Below, one piece after another: positions 6,411 through 14,290 of a stretch of 31,855 nt of DNA. The position numbers were made by a program, and so were the translations under genes. Under the pieces are notes generated by a model that ran no database searches, was not told the origin of the DNA, and worked only from the letters and a program-made list of their open reading frames with translations. Source of the stretch: CAKOSP01 sp964369845 (lineage in GTDB: Bacteria; Bacillota_I; Bacilli_A; RF39; UBA660). The stretch spans positions 1 to 31,855 of the forward strand of contig CAYJFJ010000013.1 of NCBI GenBank assembly GCA_964369845.1, given 5' to 3'. Every line of letters begins with the position of its first letter. The first letter of the stretch is position 1.

Positions 6411-7964
6411 ATGGAAGAAATTTTAATTACCATTTTAACTCTTATTCTTGGTATTTGTTTTGGGTTTATTATAATTTGGTTTTATAATATTGCTAAAAAA
6501 AATAATGATGAAAAAAATGCTAATAAAATAATTGAGAATGCTAAAAAAGAAGCAGACAAATTAAAAAGAGATGGTCTTTTAGAACTAAAAGAAGAATCAT
6601 ACAAATTAAAACAACAAGTTGATGCTGAGATAAAAGAGAAAAAATCTGATATCGTAGCTAGTGAAGAAAGAATTTTAACTAGAGAAAATAATCTGGATAA
6701 GAGAGAAGAAATGCTTCATAAAAAAGATTTGACGATTGATGAAAAAGAAAAAAATTTATTAGCAAAACAAAATTCTTTGCAAGAAAAAGAGGATAAAATG
6801 GATAAACTTCTTAAAGAAGAAGTTATCACTCTTGAAAAAATTTCAGGAATGAGTAAAGAAAAAGCAAAAGAAAAGATAATGGAAATTGTAGAGAAAAATG
6901 TTTCTTTAGAAATTGCTGATTATATTAAAAGTGAAGAGTCTAAAGCTAAGTTACAAGCTAATGAAACTGCTAAGCAGTTGATAATTACTAGTATGGAGCG
7001 CTATGCTGATGATGTAGTAAATGAACTTACTGTTAGTACAATAGATTTACCTAATGATGATATGAAAGGTAGATTAATTGGACGTGAAGGTAGAAATATT
7101 CGTACTATTGAATCTATTACAGGAGTTGATTTAATTATTGATGATACTCCAGAAGTAATTGTTATATCTTCATTTGATCCGCTGAGACGTGAGATTGCTA
7201 AAATTACAATTGAAACTTTAATAAAAGATGGAAGAATTCATCCATCTAGAATTGAAGAAATTTACGAAAAAGTATCAAGTGATATGAATTCAAAAATTAT
7301 GGAAATTGGTAATGAAACTGTTAATTCATTAGGGCTTCATAAAATTGACCCCGAAATTATTAAGTTAATAGGTAAGTTACATTTTAGAACTAGTTATGGT
7401 CAAAATGCTTTAAAACATTCAGTTGAAGTTGCAAACCTTTCTGGTTTAATGGCTTCTGAACTTGGTGAGAATATTTCTCTTGCAAAAAGAGCTGGCTTAT
7501 TACATGATATTGGAAAAGCTATTGATTTTGAACTAGAAGGTTCACATGTAGAAATAGGTGCGGATATAGCGCGTAAATATAAAGAACATGCTGTTGTCTT
7601 AGATGCTATTGCATCACATCACGGAGATACTGATGCTCAAAGCATTATTGCTAACTTAGTTGCTATTGCAGATACATTATCTGCGGCTAGACCTGGAGCA
7701 AGAAATGATTCATTAGAAAATTATATAAAAAGATTATCTCAGCTTGAAGAAATAGGTAATTCATACGATGGTGTTGAAAAAACTTATGCTATGCAAGCAG
7801 GTAGAGAACTTAGAATTATGGTTAAACCTGATGAAATCGATGATGCTAACAGTTATAAAATAGCTAGAAGTATCAAAGAAAGAATTGAAAAGGAAATGCA
7901 GTATCCTGGTACAGTTAAAATTACTGTTATTAGAGAAACAAGAGCATTAGAAGAAGCAAAATAA
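6411..7964 (+). CDS. rny: Ribonuclease Y
   Basis: A membrane-anchored endoribonuclease that starts mRNA decay in many Firmicutes. 517 residues, normal length. Order: an N-terminal transmembrane helix (about 5-26), a long charged coiled coil (about 30-200), a KH RNA-binding domain with LIGREGRNIRTIESITGVDL (about 220-285) and an HD metal-dependent hydrolase domain. The HD domain shows HSVEVANLSG, HDIGKAIDFE (His-Asp near residue 365) and ASHHGD, followed by AIADTLSAARPGAR. AAAGGAGG (6399-6406) fixes the start. It faces rnjA, so two central RNA-decay enzymes lie side by side. Confidence 0.97.
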   Translation: MEEILITILTLILGICFGFIIIWFYNIAKKNNDEKNANKIIENAKKEADKLKRDGLLELKEESYKLKQQVDAEIKEKKSDIVASEERILTRENNLDKREEMLHKKDLTIDEKEKNLLAKQNSLQEKEDKMDKLLKEEVITLEKISGMSKEKAKEKIMEIVEKNVSLEIADYIKSEESKAKLQANETAKQLIITSMERYADDVVNELTVSTIDLPNDDMKGRLIGREGRNIRTIESITGVDLIIDDTPEVIVISSFDPLRREIAKITIETLIKDGRIHPSRIEEIYEKVSSDMNSKIMEIGNETVNSLGLHKIDPEIIKLIGKLHFRTSYGQNALKHSVEVANLSGLMASELGENISLAKRAGLLHDIGKAIDFELEGSHVEIGADIARKYKEHAVVLDAIASHHGDTDAQSIIANLVAIADTLSAARPGARNDSLENYIKRLSQLEEIGNSYDGVEKTYAMQAGRELRIMVKPDEIDDANSYKIARSIKERIEKEMQYPGTVKITVIRETRALEEAK

Positions 7965-7995
7965 AAAAAACTAATTTGTAAAAATTAGTTTTTTT
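7964..7995. terminator. Bidirectional terminator between rny and rnjA
   Basis: A-run, CTAATTT (7971-7977), a short loop, AAATTAG (7982-7988), T-run. It works on both strands. The stop codon of rnjA (7985-7987) lies inside the right arm. Confidence 0.85.
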
Positions 7996-9664
7996 GTTGC
8001 TTATTAACTTCCATTATAACTGGAAGAATAATAGGATTTCTACCTGTTAATTTATTTATATAAGGTAGTAATTCTAAAATGATTTGATTTTTTAAATCTG
8101 TGTAATTGTAAGTTTGTTTGTCTAAGAAATCTCTTACTACATAAGATATTTTTTCTTCGATTTTTTTCATTAATTCTAGATTTTCATTTACTAATACAAA
8201 TCCTCTTGCAGTAACATTTGGTTTGATAAGTAATTTTTTGTTTTTAATATCTATATTTAAAATTGATATTAATATACCATCTTGACTCATTAATTTTCTA
8301 TCTTTGATTACTACTGAACCAACATCTCCGATTCTAGAACCATCAACATAAATATCACCAGCTTGAACTTTGTTTCCTCTTGTTACAGTACCATTTAATA
8401 ATTCTATAACATCTCCATTTTCACAAATGAATATGTTGTTTTCATCAACTCCACATTCAACTGCAAGTTCTCCATGTGCTTTTAACATTCTGTATTCACC
8501 ATGCATTGGCATTAAATATTTTGGTTTAATTAATCTAAGCATTAATTTTAATTCTTCAATTTTTGCATGTCCAGAAGTATGTATGTCAGAGAACTCTGAA
8601 TTTGTAAATACTCTAACTCCTTTTAAGTATAATTTATTAATTATTTTATTAATACTAGCAGAGTTTCCTGGTATAGGTGAAGATGAGAATACTACTAAGT
8701 CATCTGGAATTAAAGAAATTTGTTTATGAACTCCGTTAGCAATTCTTGATAGTGCTGCCAGAGGTTCTCCTTGAGAACCTGTACATAATATACATATTTC
8801 ATTTTTCTTTAGATTTTTAGCTTCATTTGCACTTATAAACATACTTCTATCTTTTAAAAGTCCATTTTGAAGTGATAACTCTATATTATTTTCCATACTT
8901 CTACCGAAAACTATAATTTTTCTATTATGTTTTTTACAAGTTTCTACTATGTGTTTAAGTCTAAATATATTAGATGCAAATGTTGCAATGATTACTCTTC
9001 CTAGGTGTTTGCCAATTATGTCATTAAGTGTTTCGTCTACTAAAGATTCACTTGTTGAAAAACCTGGGGATAATGCATTTGTTGAGTCACTTAATAATAA
9101 GGTAACTCCATCTGTTCCTGTTCTTGCCATTTTGTGTATATCTGCCATTGGACCAATAGGAGTTAAATCAAATTTAAAATCTCCTGTTTCAAAAATTGTT
9201 CCATTTGGTGTTTTTATTACAAGGGCAAATGAATCTGGTATTGAATGAGTTGTAGTAATAAAATCTACTGATATATTTTTTAGTTCAATTTTAGATTCAC
9301 TGTTAATAGTTTCAAAGTTCTCGTATTTAATGTTTCTTTCACCAATTTTTTTTCTCATTAAATCAATTGCAATTCTTGGAGCCCAAATAGTTGGAACATT
9401 TACTGTATTAAGTAAAAAAGCAATACCACCTATATGATCTTCATGTCCATGAGTAATTACTAATCCTTTGATTTTATTTTCGTTTTTCTTTAAATACGTT
9501 ATATCTTGTATTACATAGTCAATTCCTAATAAATCATCTTCTGGAAACATAACTCCAGCATCTATAATTAATATCTCTTCACCATGTGTTATAACATACA
9601 TGTTTTTACCGACCTCACCAAGGCCTCCTAAAGCTACAATTTGCGTAGCAATGTTATTTTTCAT
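7985..9664 (-). CDS. rnjA: Ribonuclease J (J1 type)
   Basis: A metallo-beta-lactamase/beta-CASP ribonuclease with 5'-3' exonuclease and endonuclease activity. 559 residues from the chosen start. It keeps ALGGLGEVGKNMY, IIDAGVMFPEDDLLGIDYVI and the zinc motif THGHEDH (His72, His74, Asp76, His77). Next come the beta-CASP region (STNA, FASNIFRLK, GRSMENN, CTGSQGEPLAALSR), HTSGHAKIEEL and the C-terminal MPMHGEYRML. The sequence is nearer to J1 than J2. The start at 9664 follows AGAGGAAA; an upstream in-frame ATG (9718) would put the probable -10 box inside the gene. It probably works with the RNase Y encoded opposite. Confidence 0.95.
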   Translation of the reverse strand: MKNNIATQIVALGGLGEVGKNMYVITHGEEILIIDAGVMFPEDDLLGIDYVIQDITYLKKNENKIKGLVITHGHEDHIGGIAFLLNTVNVPTIWAPRIAIDLMRKKIGERNIKYENFETINSESKIELKNISVDFITTTHSIPDSFALVIKTPNGTIFETGDFKFDLTPIGPMADIHKMARTGTDGVTLLLSDSTNALSPGFSTSESLVDETLNDIIGKHLGRVIIATFASNIFRLKHIVETCKKHNRKIIVFGRSMENNIELSLQNGLLKDRSMFISANEAKNLKKNEICILCTGSQGEPLAALSRIANGVHKQISLIPDDLVVFSSSPIPGNSASINKIINKLYLKGVRVFTNSEFSDIHTSGHAKIEELKLMLRLIKPKYLMPMHGEYRMLKAHGELAVECGVDENNIFICENGDVIELLNGTVTRGNKVQAGDIYVDGSRIGDVGSVVIKDRKLMSQDGILISILNIDIKNKKLLIKPNVTARGFVLVNENLELMKKIEEKISYVVRDFLDKQTYNYTDLKNQIILELLPYINKLTGRNPIILPVIMEVNKQQKN

Positions 9665-9704
9665 TTTTTCCTCTTTTCTAATTTTAAAGTTAATTGGCTG
9701 TATA

Positions 9705-9733
9705 ATTATAACATACAATTTCTAATTTGTCTA
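9705..9733 (-). promoter_or_regulatory. Promoter of rnjA
   Basis: On the minus strand: TAGACA (9733-9728), a 17-bp spacer and TATAAT (9710-9705). This supports the rnjA start at 9664. Confidence 0.65.
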
Positions 9734-9747
9734 TTTTGTGTTATAAT
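9719..9747 (+). promoter_or_regulatory. Probable promoter of the ASCH gene, overlapping the rnjA promoter
   Basis: TATAAT (9742-9747) with only a weak -35 (TTTCTA, 9719-9724). Together with the rnjA promoter it forms a face-to-face pair within about 45 bp, so the two polymerase sites overlap. Confidence 0.4.
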
Positions 9748-9763
9748 TATTATGGAGTATGTT

Positions 9764-10156
9764 ATGAAAGTTATTAGTATAAAAGAGCCATTTGCTACTT
9801 TAATCAAAGAAAATATTAAAAATATTGAAACTAGAAGTTTTAAAACTAAGTATCGTGGCGAAATTTTAATTCACGCTAGTAAAACTAAATATGTTTTAGA
9901 TTCAAAAAATGAAGATTTTTTTGATCTTATTAAAGATTTAAAAACTAATCCGGGATTTATTCTTTGTAAAGCTAATTTAGTCGATTGTATAGAAATGACT
10001 GAAGAGTTTATTGAAAATTTAAAAAATACAAACTATAATGAATATATTTGTGGAAGATTCTCATTAGGTAGATATGCCTGGGTTTTAGAAAATATAGAAG
10101 TAATTGATCCAATTTTTGCAAAAGGTCAATTGGGCTTATGGAATTATGATATTTAA
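9764..10156 (+). CDS. ASCH-domain protein
   Basis: A 130-residue single-domain protein. It starts MKVISIKEPFATLIKENIKN and continues with ETRSFKTKYRGEILIHASK, the pattern of the ASCH/PUA-like beta-barrel: a first strand with a PW/PF-like turn, then E-x-R, then the G-x-hhIHAS strand. It ends GQLGLWNY. ASCH domains are thought to bind RNA or modified nucleosides, and some relatives are amidohydrolases acting on N4-acetylcytidine; which applies here cannot be seen. The start follows TGGAG (9753-9757). The gene is divergent from rnjA with overlapping promoters and ends at its own terminator. Confidence 0.8.
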   Translation: MKVISIKEPFATLIKENIKNIETRSFKTKYRGEILIHASKTKYVLDSKNEDFFDLIKDLKTNPGFILCKANLVDCIEMTEEFIENLKNTNYNEYICGRFSLGRYAWVLENIEVIDPIFAKGQLGLWNYDI

Positions 10157-10159
10157 CTG

Positions 10160-10187
10160 GTGAAATTTAATTTTCACTTTTTATTTT
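10160..10187 (+). terminator. Terminator of the ASCH gene
   Basis: GTGAAA (10160-10165) pairs with TTTCAC (10172-10177) around a six-base loop, followed by TTTTTATTTT. Confidence 0.7.
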
Positions 10188-10190
10188 ATA

Positions 10191-10199
10191 TGATATAAT
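10191..10199 (+). promoter_or_regulatory. Extended -10 promoter of ftsY-ylxM
   Basis: TG-A-TATAAT (10191-10199) is a full extended -10 element. No clear -35 is seen 17 bp upstream, as is usual for this class. GGAGG (10206-10210) and the ATG follow at once. Confidence 0.6.
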
Positions 10200-10214
10200 T
10201 GGTTTGGAGGATTT

Positions 10215-11189
10215 ATGGGAATATTTGATAAATTAAAAAGTATTATTGCAAAAAAAGATAATACTGAAGATATAAAAAGTTACGAAGTTGGTTTAGAAAA
10301 AACTAGAGAAGAATTTTCTTCTAAGTTAGTTAACTTATCTAAGAATTACAAAAAAATTACTGATGAGTATTTTGAAGAACTTGAAAGTTTACTTATAGGT
10401 GCTGATATTGGTCTTAATACTGTTTTAGATTTTATTGATAGACTTAAAGATAGAGTTAAACAAGAAAAAATTAACGATTTGGAATATTTACAAGAAGTTA
10501 TTATAGATGAACTTTTTATTATATATGTTAATAATGATACTTTAACTGACAAAATTAATATGAATGAAAATGGGCCTACTGTTATTTTGATGGTGGGAGT
10601 AAATGGAGTAGGTAAAACTACTACAATAGCTAAACTTGCACATAAATATAAAAACGAAGGTAAATCAGTTTTACTTGTTGCAGGTGATACATTTAGAGCA
10701 GGCGCAACTGAACAATTAAAAATTTGGGCGCAAAGAACTGACGCAAATTTTTACGGTAAAGAAAACTCTGATCCTGCTAGTGTTGTATTTGATGGAATTA
10801 AATATGGTAAAGAATTAAATGTTGATATAATTTTAATTGATACTGCCGGTAGACTTCAAAACAAAGTTAATTTAATGAAAGAACTTGAGAAAATAAACAA
10901 AATTATTTCAAGAGAAATTAACGGTGCTCCTCAAGAAACACTTTTAGTAATTGATGCATCAACTGGTCAAAATGGTGTTATGCAAGCTGAAAGTTTTAAA
11001 GAGATTACAAATTTAACTGGTTTAGTTTTAACAAAGTTAGATGGTACTGCTAAAGGTGGAATAGTTCTAGCTATAAAAGAAAAAGTAAATATTCCTGTTA
11101 AATTTATTGGATTAGGAGAAAAAATGACTGATTTGAAAACTTTTGACATAGAAAATTATATCTATGGTTTATTTAAGGATATGATGTAG
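10215..11189 (+). CDS. ftsY: Signal recognition particle receptor FtsY
   Basis: The SRP GTPase that docks Ffh-ribosome complexes on the membrane. 324 residues, the short type without a long acidic A domain. The N-terminal amphipathic stretch MGIFDKLKS can bind membrane. After the helical N domain (about 25-110) come the G-domain motifs GVNGVGKTTT (G1, about 128-137), DTFRAGATEQL (G2), DTAGR (G3) and TKLDGTAKGG (G4), then IGLGEKMTDLKTF. GGAGG precedes the ATG. The ylxM gene begins one base after the stop. In Bacillus ylxM and ffh follow ftsY; ffh is not the next gene here. Confidence 0.97.
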   Translation: MGIFDKLKSIIAKKDNTEDIKSYEVGLEKTREEFSSKLVNLSKNYKKITDEYFEELESLLIGADIGLNTVLDFIDRLKDRVKQEKINDLEYLQEVIIDELFIIYVNNDTLTDKINMNENGPTVILMVGVNGVGKTTTIAKLAHKYKNEGKSVLLVAGDTFRAGATEQLKIWAQRTDANFYGKENSDPASVVFDGIKYGKELNVDIILIDTAGRLQNKVNLMKELEKINKIISREINGAPQETLLVIDASTGQNGVMQAESFKEITNLTGLVLTKLDGTAKGGIVLAIKEKVNIPVKFIGLGEKMTDLKTFDIENYIYGLFKDMM

Positions 11190-11190
11190 T

Positions 11191-11481
11191 ATGGATAAAT
11201 TAATTTATTATAATGAACTGTTTGATATATATGAAAATTTATTCACTGAAAATCAAAAAGAAATATTTAAGCTGTATTATGAAGAAAATTTATCTTTACA
11301 AGAAATAGCTGAAATAAAAAATGTTTCTAGAGCTTTTGTTTCTAAATCTATAAATCAAACTGTTGATAAGCTTGAATCATATGAAGATAGTTTAAGAATT
11401 CTAATGAAAAATGAAAAAATTAAACAAATAATTAATTTAAATTCAATCGAAGAAATAAAAGAAGAACTTTCTAAGTTATAA
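11191..11481 (+). CDS. ylxM: YlxM/UPF0122 helix-turn-helix protein
   Basis: A 96-residue SRP-associated protein. It matches the YlxM pattern: a sigma-70-region-4-like helix-turn-helix with LFTENQKEIFKLYYEENLSL, QEIAEIKNVSRAFVSKSI and then a helical C-terminus. Family members are thought to modulate SRP (in streptococci YlxM binds SRP RNA and Ffh) rather than act as transcription factors. It lies one base downstream of ftsY and must be co-transcribed. The usual partner ffh is absent; a 19-residue ORF and a terminator follow instead. Confidence 0.9.
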   Translation: MDKLIYYNELFDIYENLFTENQKEIFKLYYEENLSLQEIAEIKNVSRAFVSKSINQTVDKLESYEDSLRILMKNEKIKQIINLNSIEEIKEELSKL

Positions 11482-11521
11482 ATTTTATTTTATTTACATA
11501 TATCTTAGTAGAGGTGGCAAA

Positions 11522-11581
11522 TTGAAAAAAATAATTTCAAATTTAAAAAATATTTTTAAATCTAAACAAACTAAGAAGTAA
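11522..11581 (+). CDS. Possible 19-residue amphipathic peptide
   Basis: A TTG-started ORF, MKKIISNLKNIFKSKQTKK, lies between ylxM and its terminator. Its support is a good ribosome-binding site (AGAGGTGG, 11510-11517) and a well-formed terminator just behind the stop. The peptide has eight lysines and no acidic residue, with Ile/Leu/Phe spaced to form one hydrophobic face in its first 13 residues, so it could lie on a membrane or bind RNA. I know no family for it. Against it: a short Lys/Asn-rich ORF arises easily in such AT-rich DNA, and TTG is a weak start. Confidence 0.35.
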   Translation: MKKIISNLKNIFKSKQTKK

Positions 11582-11586
11582 ACTAA

Positions 11587-11619
11587 AAAGCATTAAAAAT
11601 ATCATTTAATGCTTTTTTT
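11587..11619 (+). terminator. Terminator of the ftsY-ylxM unit
   Basis: AAAGCATTAAA (11587-11597) pairs perfectly with TTTAATGCTTT (11605-11615), followed by a T-run to 11619. Confidence 0.88.
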
Positions 11620-11671
11620 GTTGTGAATAAAAAATATTGTTTTTCATATTTATTAATAAGAGGTGTATTCG

Positions 11672-12814
11672 ATGAAAAAAATATTTTTAATATTTGTGTC
11701 GTTTTTCTGTAGTATATTACCTGTAGTAGCAGATAATGACATAACTCAGTATTCTAAGAGTGCTATATTAATTGACCAAGATAGTGGTCAAGTTTTATAT
11801 GATTTTAATAGTGAAGAAAAACTAGCTCCTGCTTCAATGACTAAAATAGCTAGTATGCTTTTAATTATGGAAGCAATTGATAGTAATAAAATATCTATGA
11901 CTGATGAAGTTACAATTAGTGCAGAAGCTGCTAATATGGGAGGAAGTCAAATATTTTTACAAGAAGGGGAAATTTATAAAGTTTCTGAATTATTAAAAGG
12001 TGTAGCAATTGCTAGTGGTAATGATGCTGTTGTTGCTTTAGCAGAAAAAGTAGCTGGCACTACTAGTAATTTTGTTATAATGATGAATGATAAATGTAAA
12101 GAACTTGGGTGTGTAAATACTAATTTTGTAAACCCTCATGGCCTTGATGATGAAAATCATTATTCTACTGCTTATGATATGGCGCTTTTAGCAAAAGAAC
12201 TTTTAATTTATGAAACGATACTTGATTATACTAGTATTTACGAAGAGTATTTAACTCGTAATGATGGTACTAAGACTTGGCTCGTTAATACTAACAAACT
12301 TGTTAGATTTTACCCAGGTGTTGATGGACTTAAAACTGGATATACTGATAATGCAGGATACTGTTTAACTGCTACAGCACTTAAAAATGATTTGAGACTT
12401 ATAAGTGTTGTCATGGGAGTTTCTTCTTCTGATGAACGTAGTACAGATACTGTTAATCTACTTAATTATGGATTTAATACATATAAAAATGTTTTAATTA
12501 GAGAAAAGGAAAACTCATTAGGCAAGGTTGATGTTGTTGGTGGAAAAATAGAAAGTATTGATGTTTATTTAGAAGATGATGCTACTGAACTTTTGAAAAT
12601 CACAGATGAATTCAAAGAATATAATTTCGATATTAAAATCGATAACATTGTAGCACCTATGGATAAAAATTCAGTTGTAGGAGAAGTTGATATTTTATCT
12701 AAAGATGGTAAACTTGTAGATACAGTAAACATTGTTATAAAAGAAGATATTAAAAAAGCTAATTTAATTGATTATTTGATAAGAAATCTTAAATTAGTTG
12801 TAGGGGGTAAATAA
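11672..12814 (+). CDS. dacA: D-alanyl-D-alanine carboxypeptidase (PBP5/DacF family)
   Basis: A low-molecular-weight penicillin-binding protein that trims the terminal D-Ala from peptidoglycan pentapeptides outside the membrane. 380 residues. It has a signal peptide (about 1-23, cleavage near VVADND) and an S11 peptidase domain with SMTK (Ser55, Lys58), SGN (115-117) and KTG (221-223). A beta-rich C-terminal domain follows, then a last amphipathic helix (LIDYLIRNLKLVV) that would anchor it to the membrane. AAGAGGTG (11658-11665) favours ATG 11672 over an ATG three codons upstream. In Bacillus dacF lies beside spoIIA; here it is about 10 kb from the sigma gene, so dacA versus dacF is unresolved. 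Confidence 0.93.
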   Translation: MKKIFLIFVSFFCSILPVVADNDITQYSKSAILIDQDSGQVLYDFNSEEKLAPASMTKIASMLLIMEAIDSNKISMTDEVTISAEAANMGGSQIFLQEGEIYKVSELLKGVAIASGNDAVVALAEKVAGTTSNFVIMMNDKCKELGCVNTNFVNPHGLDDENHYSTAYDMALLAKELLIYETILDYTSIYEEYLTRNDGTKTWLVNTNKLVRFYPGVDGLKTGYTDNAGYCLTATALKNDLRLISVVMGVSSSDERSTDTVNLLNYGFNTYKNVLIREKENSLGKVDVVGGKIESIDVYLEDDATELLKITDEFKEYNFDIKIDNIVAPMDKNSVVGEVDILSKDGKLVDTVNIVIKEDIKKANLIDYLIRNLKLVVGGK

Positions 12815-12826
12815 CTTCCTTTTTTC

Positions 12827-12854
12827 TTGATTTAATTTTTTTATATGTTAAAAT
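12827..12854 (+). promoter_or_regulatory. SigA-type promoter of the 12875-15169 operon
   Basis: TTGATT (12827-12832), a 16-bp spacer and TAAAAT (12849-12854) with an extended TG at 12846-12847. No clear terminator closes dacA just before it. Confidence 0.65.
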
Positions 12855-12874
12855 ATTTACACAAAGGGGTAAAT

Positions 12875-14287
12875 ATGAAAATTAGATGTATTACTTTGAA
12901 TGAATATAAAGAGCATATTGATTTAAAAAAAAATAACTTTTCTGATTTAAATAAAATGGTTAACCCAAAAGCTAATCAACTTTCTTTATTAGTTTTTAAC
13001 ACAGAAAAAAATAAATATGAATTAGTTAACACTTTTTTTAATACTTTTAGAGAAGTAGATGAAAATAAAATAAATATGTATCCTTTTATACCTGTTATCG
13101 AACTTGATGAAAATCATTCGTTTTCCTCTCAGGAAGTGAGTTTGGGCTATGATTATCAGTTAGTAAAAAAAAGTGATGATTTTAGCGATTATTTAGGCCG
13201 TAAAGTCGTGCTTGACAATGATTTCAAAGAATATTATTTTGACATTTATGAAAATGGATTTATTTATGTAGAAACTTTTATTAAAAATTTAGGTATTTAT
13301 TCCAAAGAATATTATTTGAATAAAAAGTTTTATGTTAAAAAAAATATAACTTGGAAGGTTGTTTTTGATAGTAAATTATTAATTGGTGATGTTGCTGTAA
13401 TGGATGGCTTTAAATTAGATATTGGTTTAGAATCTGAACTTATAGCTAATTTAAAACCCTTGCAAGCTTTAGAAACGAAAAAATTCATGGATACAGATAT
13501 TTATGAAGATTTACATAAAAAGGCATCTTTGCTTGTCAGTAAAGAAAATGTATATAAATATTCATCGAAGAGCCCGGTTAATGTTAAAAAATTTTTGGAT
13601 GGAAAGTACTTTGTAAAAAATGCTCTTTATTTTCCTAATAATAGTTTAGAAAATATATTTGTTAGTGGAAAAGATAAACAAATATTTGATGTAAAACTTG
13701 AAGATTTCAATGTTACAATTAAAGTTAAACCTAAATGGCTTACTTTACTTGAAATTAAATGTAAAAGTGTATCTCCCAAAAATGTTAATTTAATTATAAA
13801 TGATATTGATACTTTAGATGAGTTATCTCAAAATTTTTTTGAAAATATTATATTAAAAGGAATTGTTAATAATAAATGGTTACTTCCAAGTAATACGAGA
13901 ATTTTTGTCAATTTAAAAAATAAAACTTTAGCTTCTAAATTTTATAATCTAAATCTTCAAGTTTATGAAGTCAAAGATAACGAAATAGATTTGTTTAATA
14001 ATAACGTTGAAGTAGACTATTTAGTTACTAATTTAATAAAACGAAATAATTTTTATGATGAGTACTATGATAAACTATCTATTGAAGATAAAACTAGTTT
14101 GAAATATAGCATACTAGATGATTTTGAAATAGATGATAATAACGGTTTTTATTTAACTACAGGTAAAGATGAAGTTTTTGTTCCTTATCAAAATGGTGAA
14201 AATCAATTTACTGGCGATGTTTTTAGAAAAATTGTTGATAACGAATATTATAGAGAAAATATTAGACGTAATATTAAGAAGGTGTAA
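12875..14287 (+). CDS. Unrecognised cytosolic protein, possible AAA+ fold without P-loop
   Basis: 470 residues, no signal peptide and no membrane helix. I recognise no family. Two stretches look like the second half of an AAA+ (MoxR/McrB-like) ATPase: NLIINDIDTLDEL (305-317), shaped like a Walker B strand and helix, and LPSNTRIFVNLKN (about 338-350), placed like the sensor-1 strand that normally ends in Asn. A Walker A G-x4-GK[ST] is nowhere in the protein, so ATP use would be lost if the fold is right. The N-terminal half is rich in Asp, Lys and Tyr and shows no motif. The start follows AAAGGGG (12863-12869). It is co-transcribed with the membrane protein at 14291 and may act with it. Confidence 0.75.
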   Translation: MKIRCITLNEYKEHIDLKKNNFSDLNKMVNPKANQLSLLVFNTEKNKYELVNTFFNTFREVDENKINMYPFIPVIELDENHSFSSQEVSLGYDYQLVKKSDDFSDYLGRKVVLDNDFKEYYFDIYENGFIYVETFIKNLGIYSKEYYLNKKFYVKKNITWKVVFDSKLLIGDVAVMDGFKLDIGLESELIANLKPLQALETKKFMDTDIYEDLHKKASLLVSKENVYKYSSKSPVNVKKFLDGKYFVKNALYFPNNSLENIFVSGKDKQIFDVKLEDFNVTIKVKPKWLTLLEIKCKSVSPKNVNLIINDIDTLDELSQNFFENIILKGIVNNKWLLPSNTRIFVNLKNKTLASKFYNLNLQVYEVKDNEIDLFNNNVEVDYLVTNLIKRNNFYDEYYDKLSIEDKTSLKYSILDDFEIDDNNGFYLTTGKDEVFVPYQNGENQFTGDVFRKIVDNEYYRENIRRNIKKV

Positions 14288-14290
14288 AAT

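Noticed and set aside
8370..9248. Plus-strand open frames over rnjA, and similar ones over pyrG and asnB
   Set aside because: They are antisense shadows of well-conserved genes, with no ribosome-binding sites and no family likeness.
11624..11651. TGAATA...CATATTT before the carboxypeptidase gene, a possible SigG site as for Bacillus dacF
   Set aside because: The spacer is 15 bp, whereas SigG sites need 17-18, and the -10 has two mismatches. In AT-rich DNA this is too weak.
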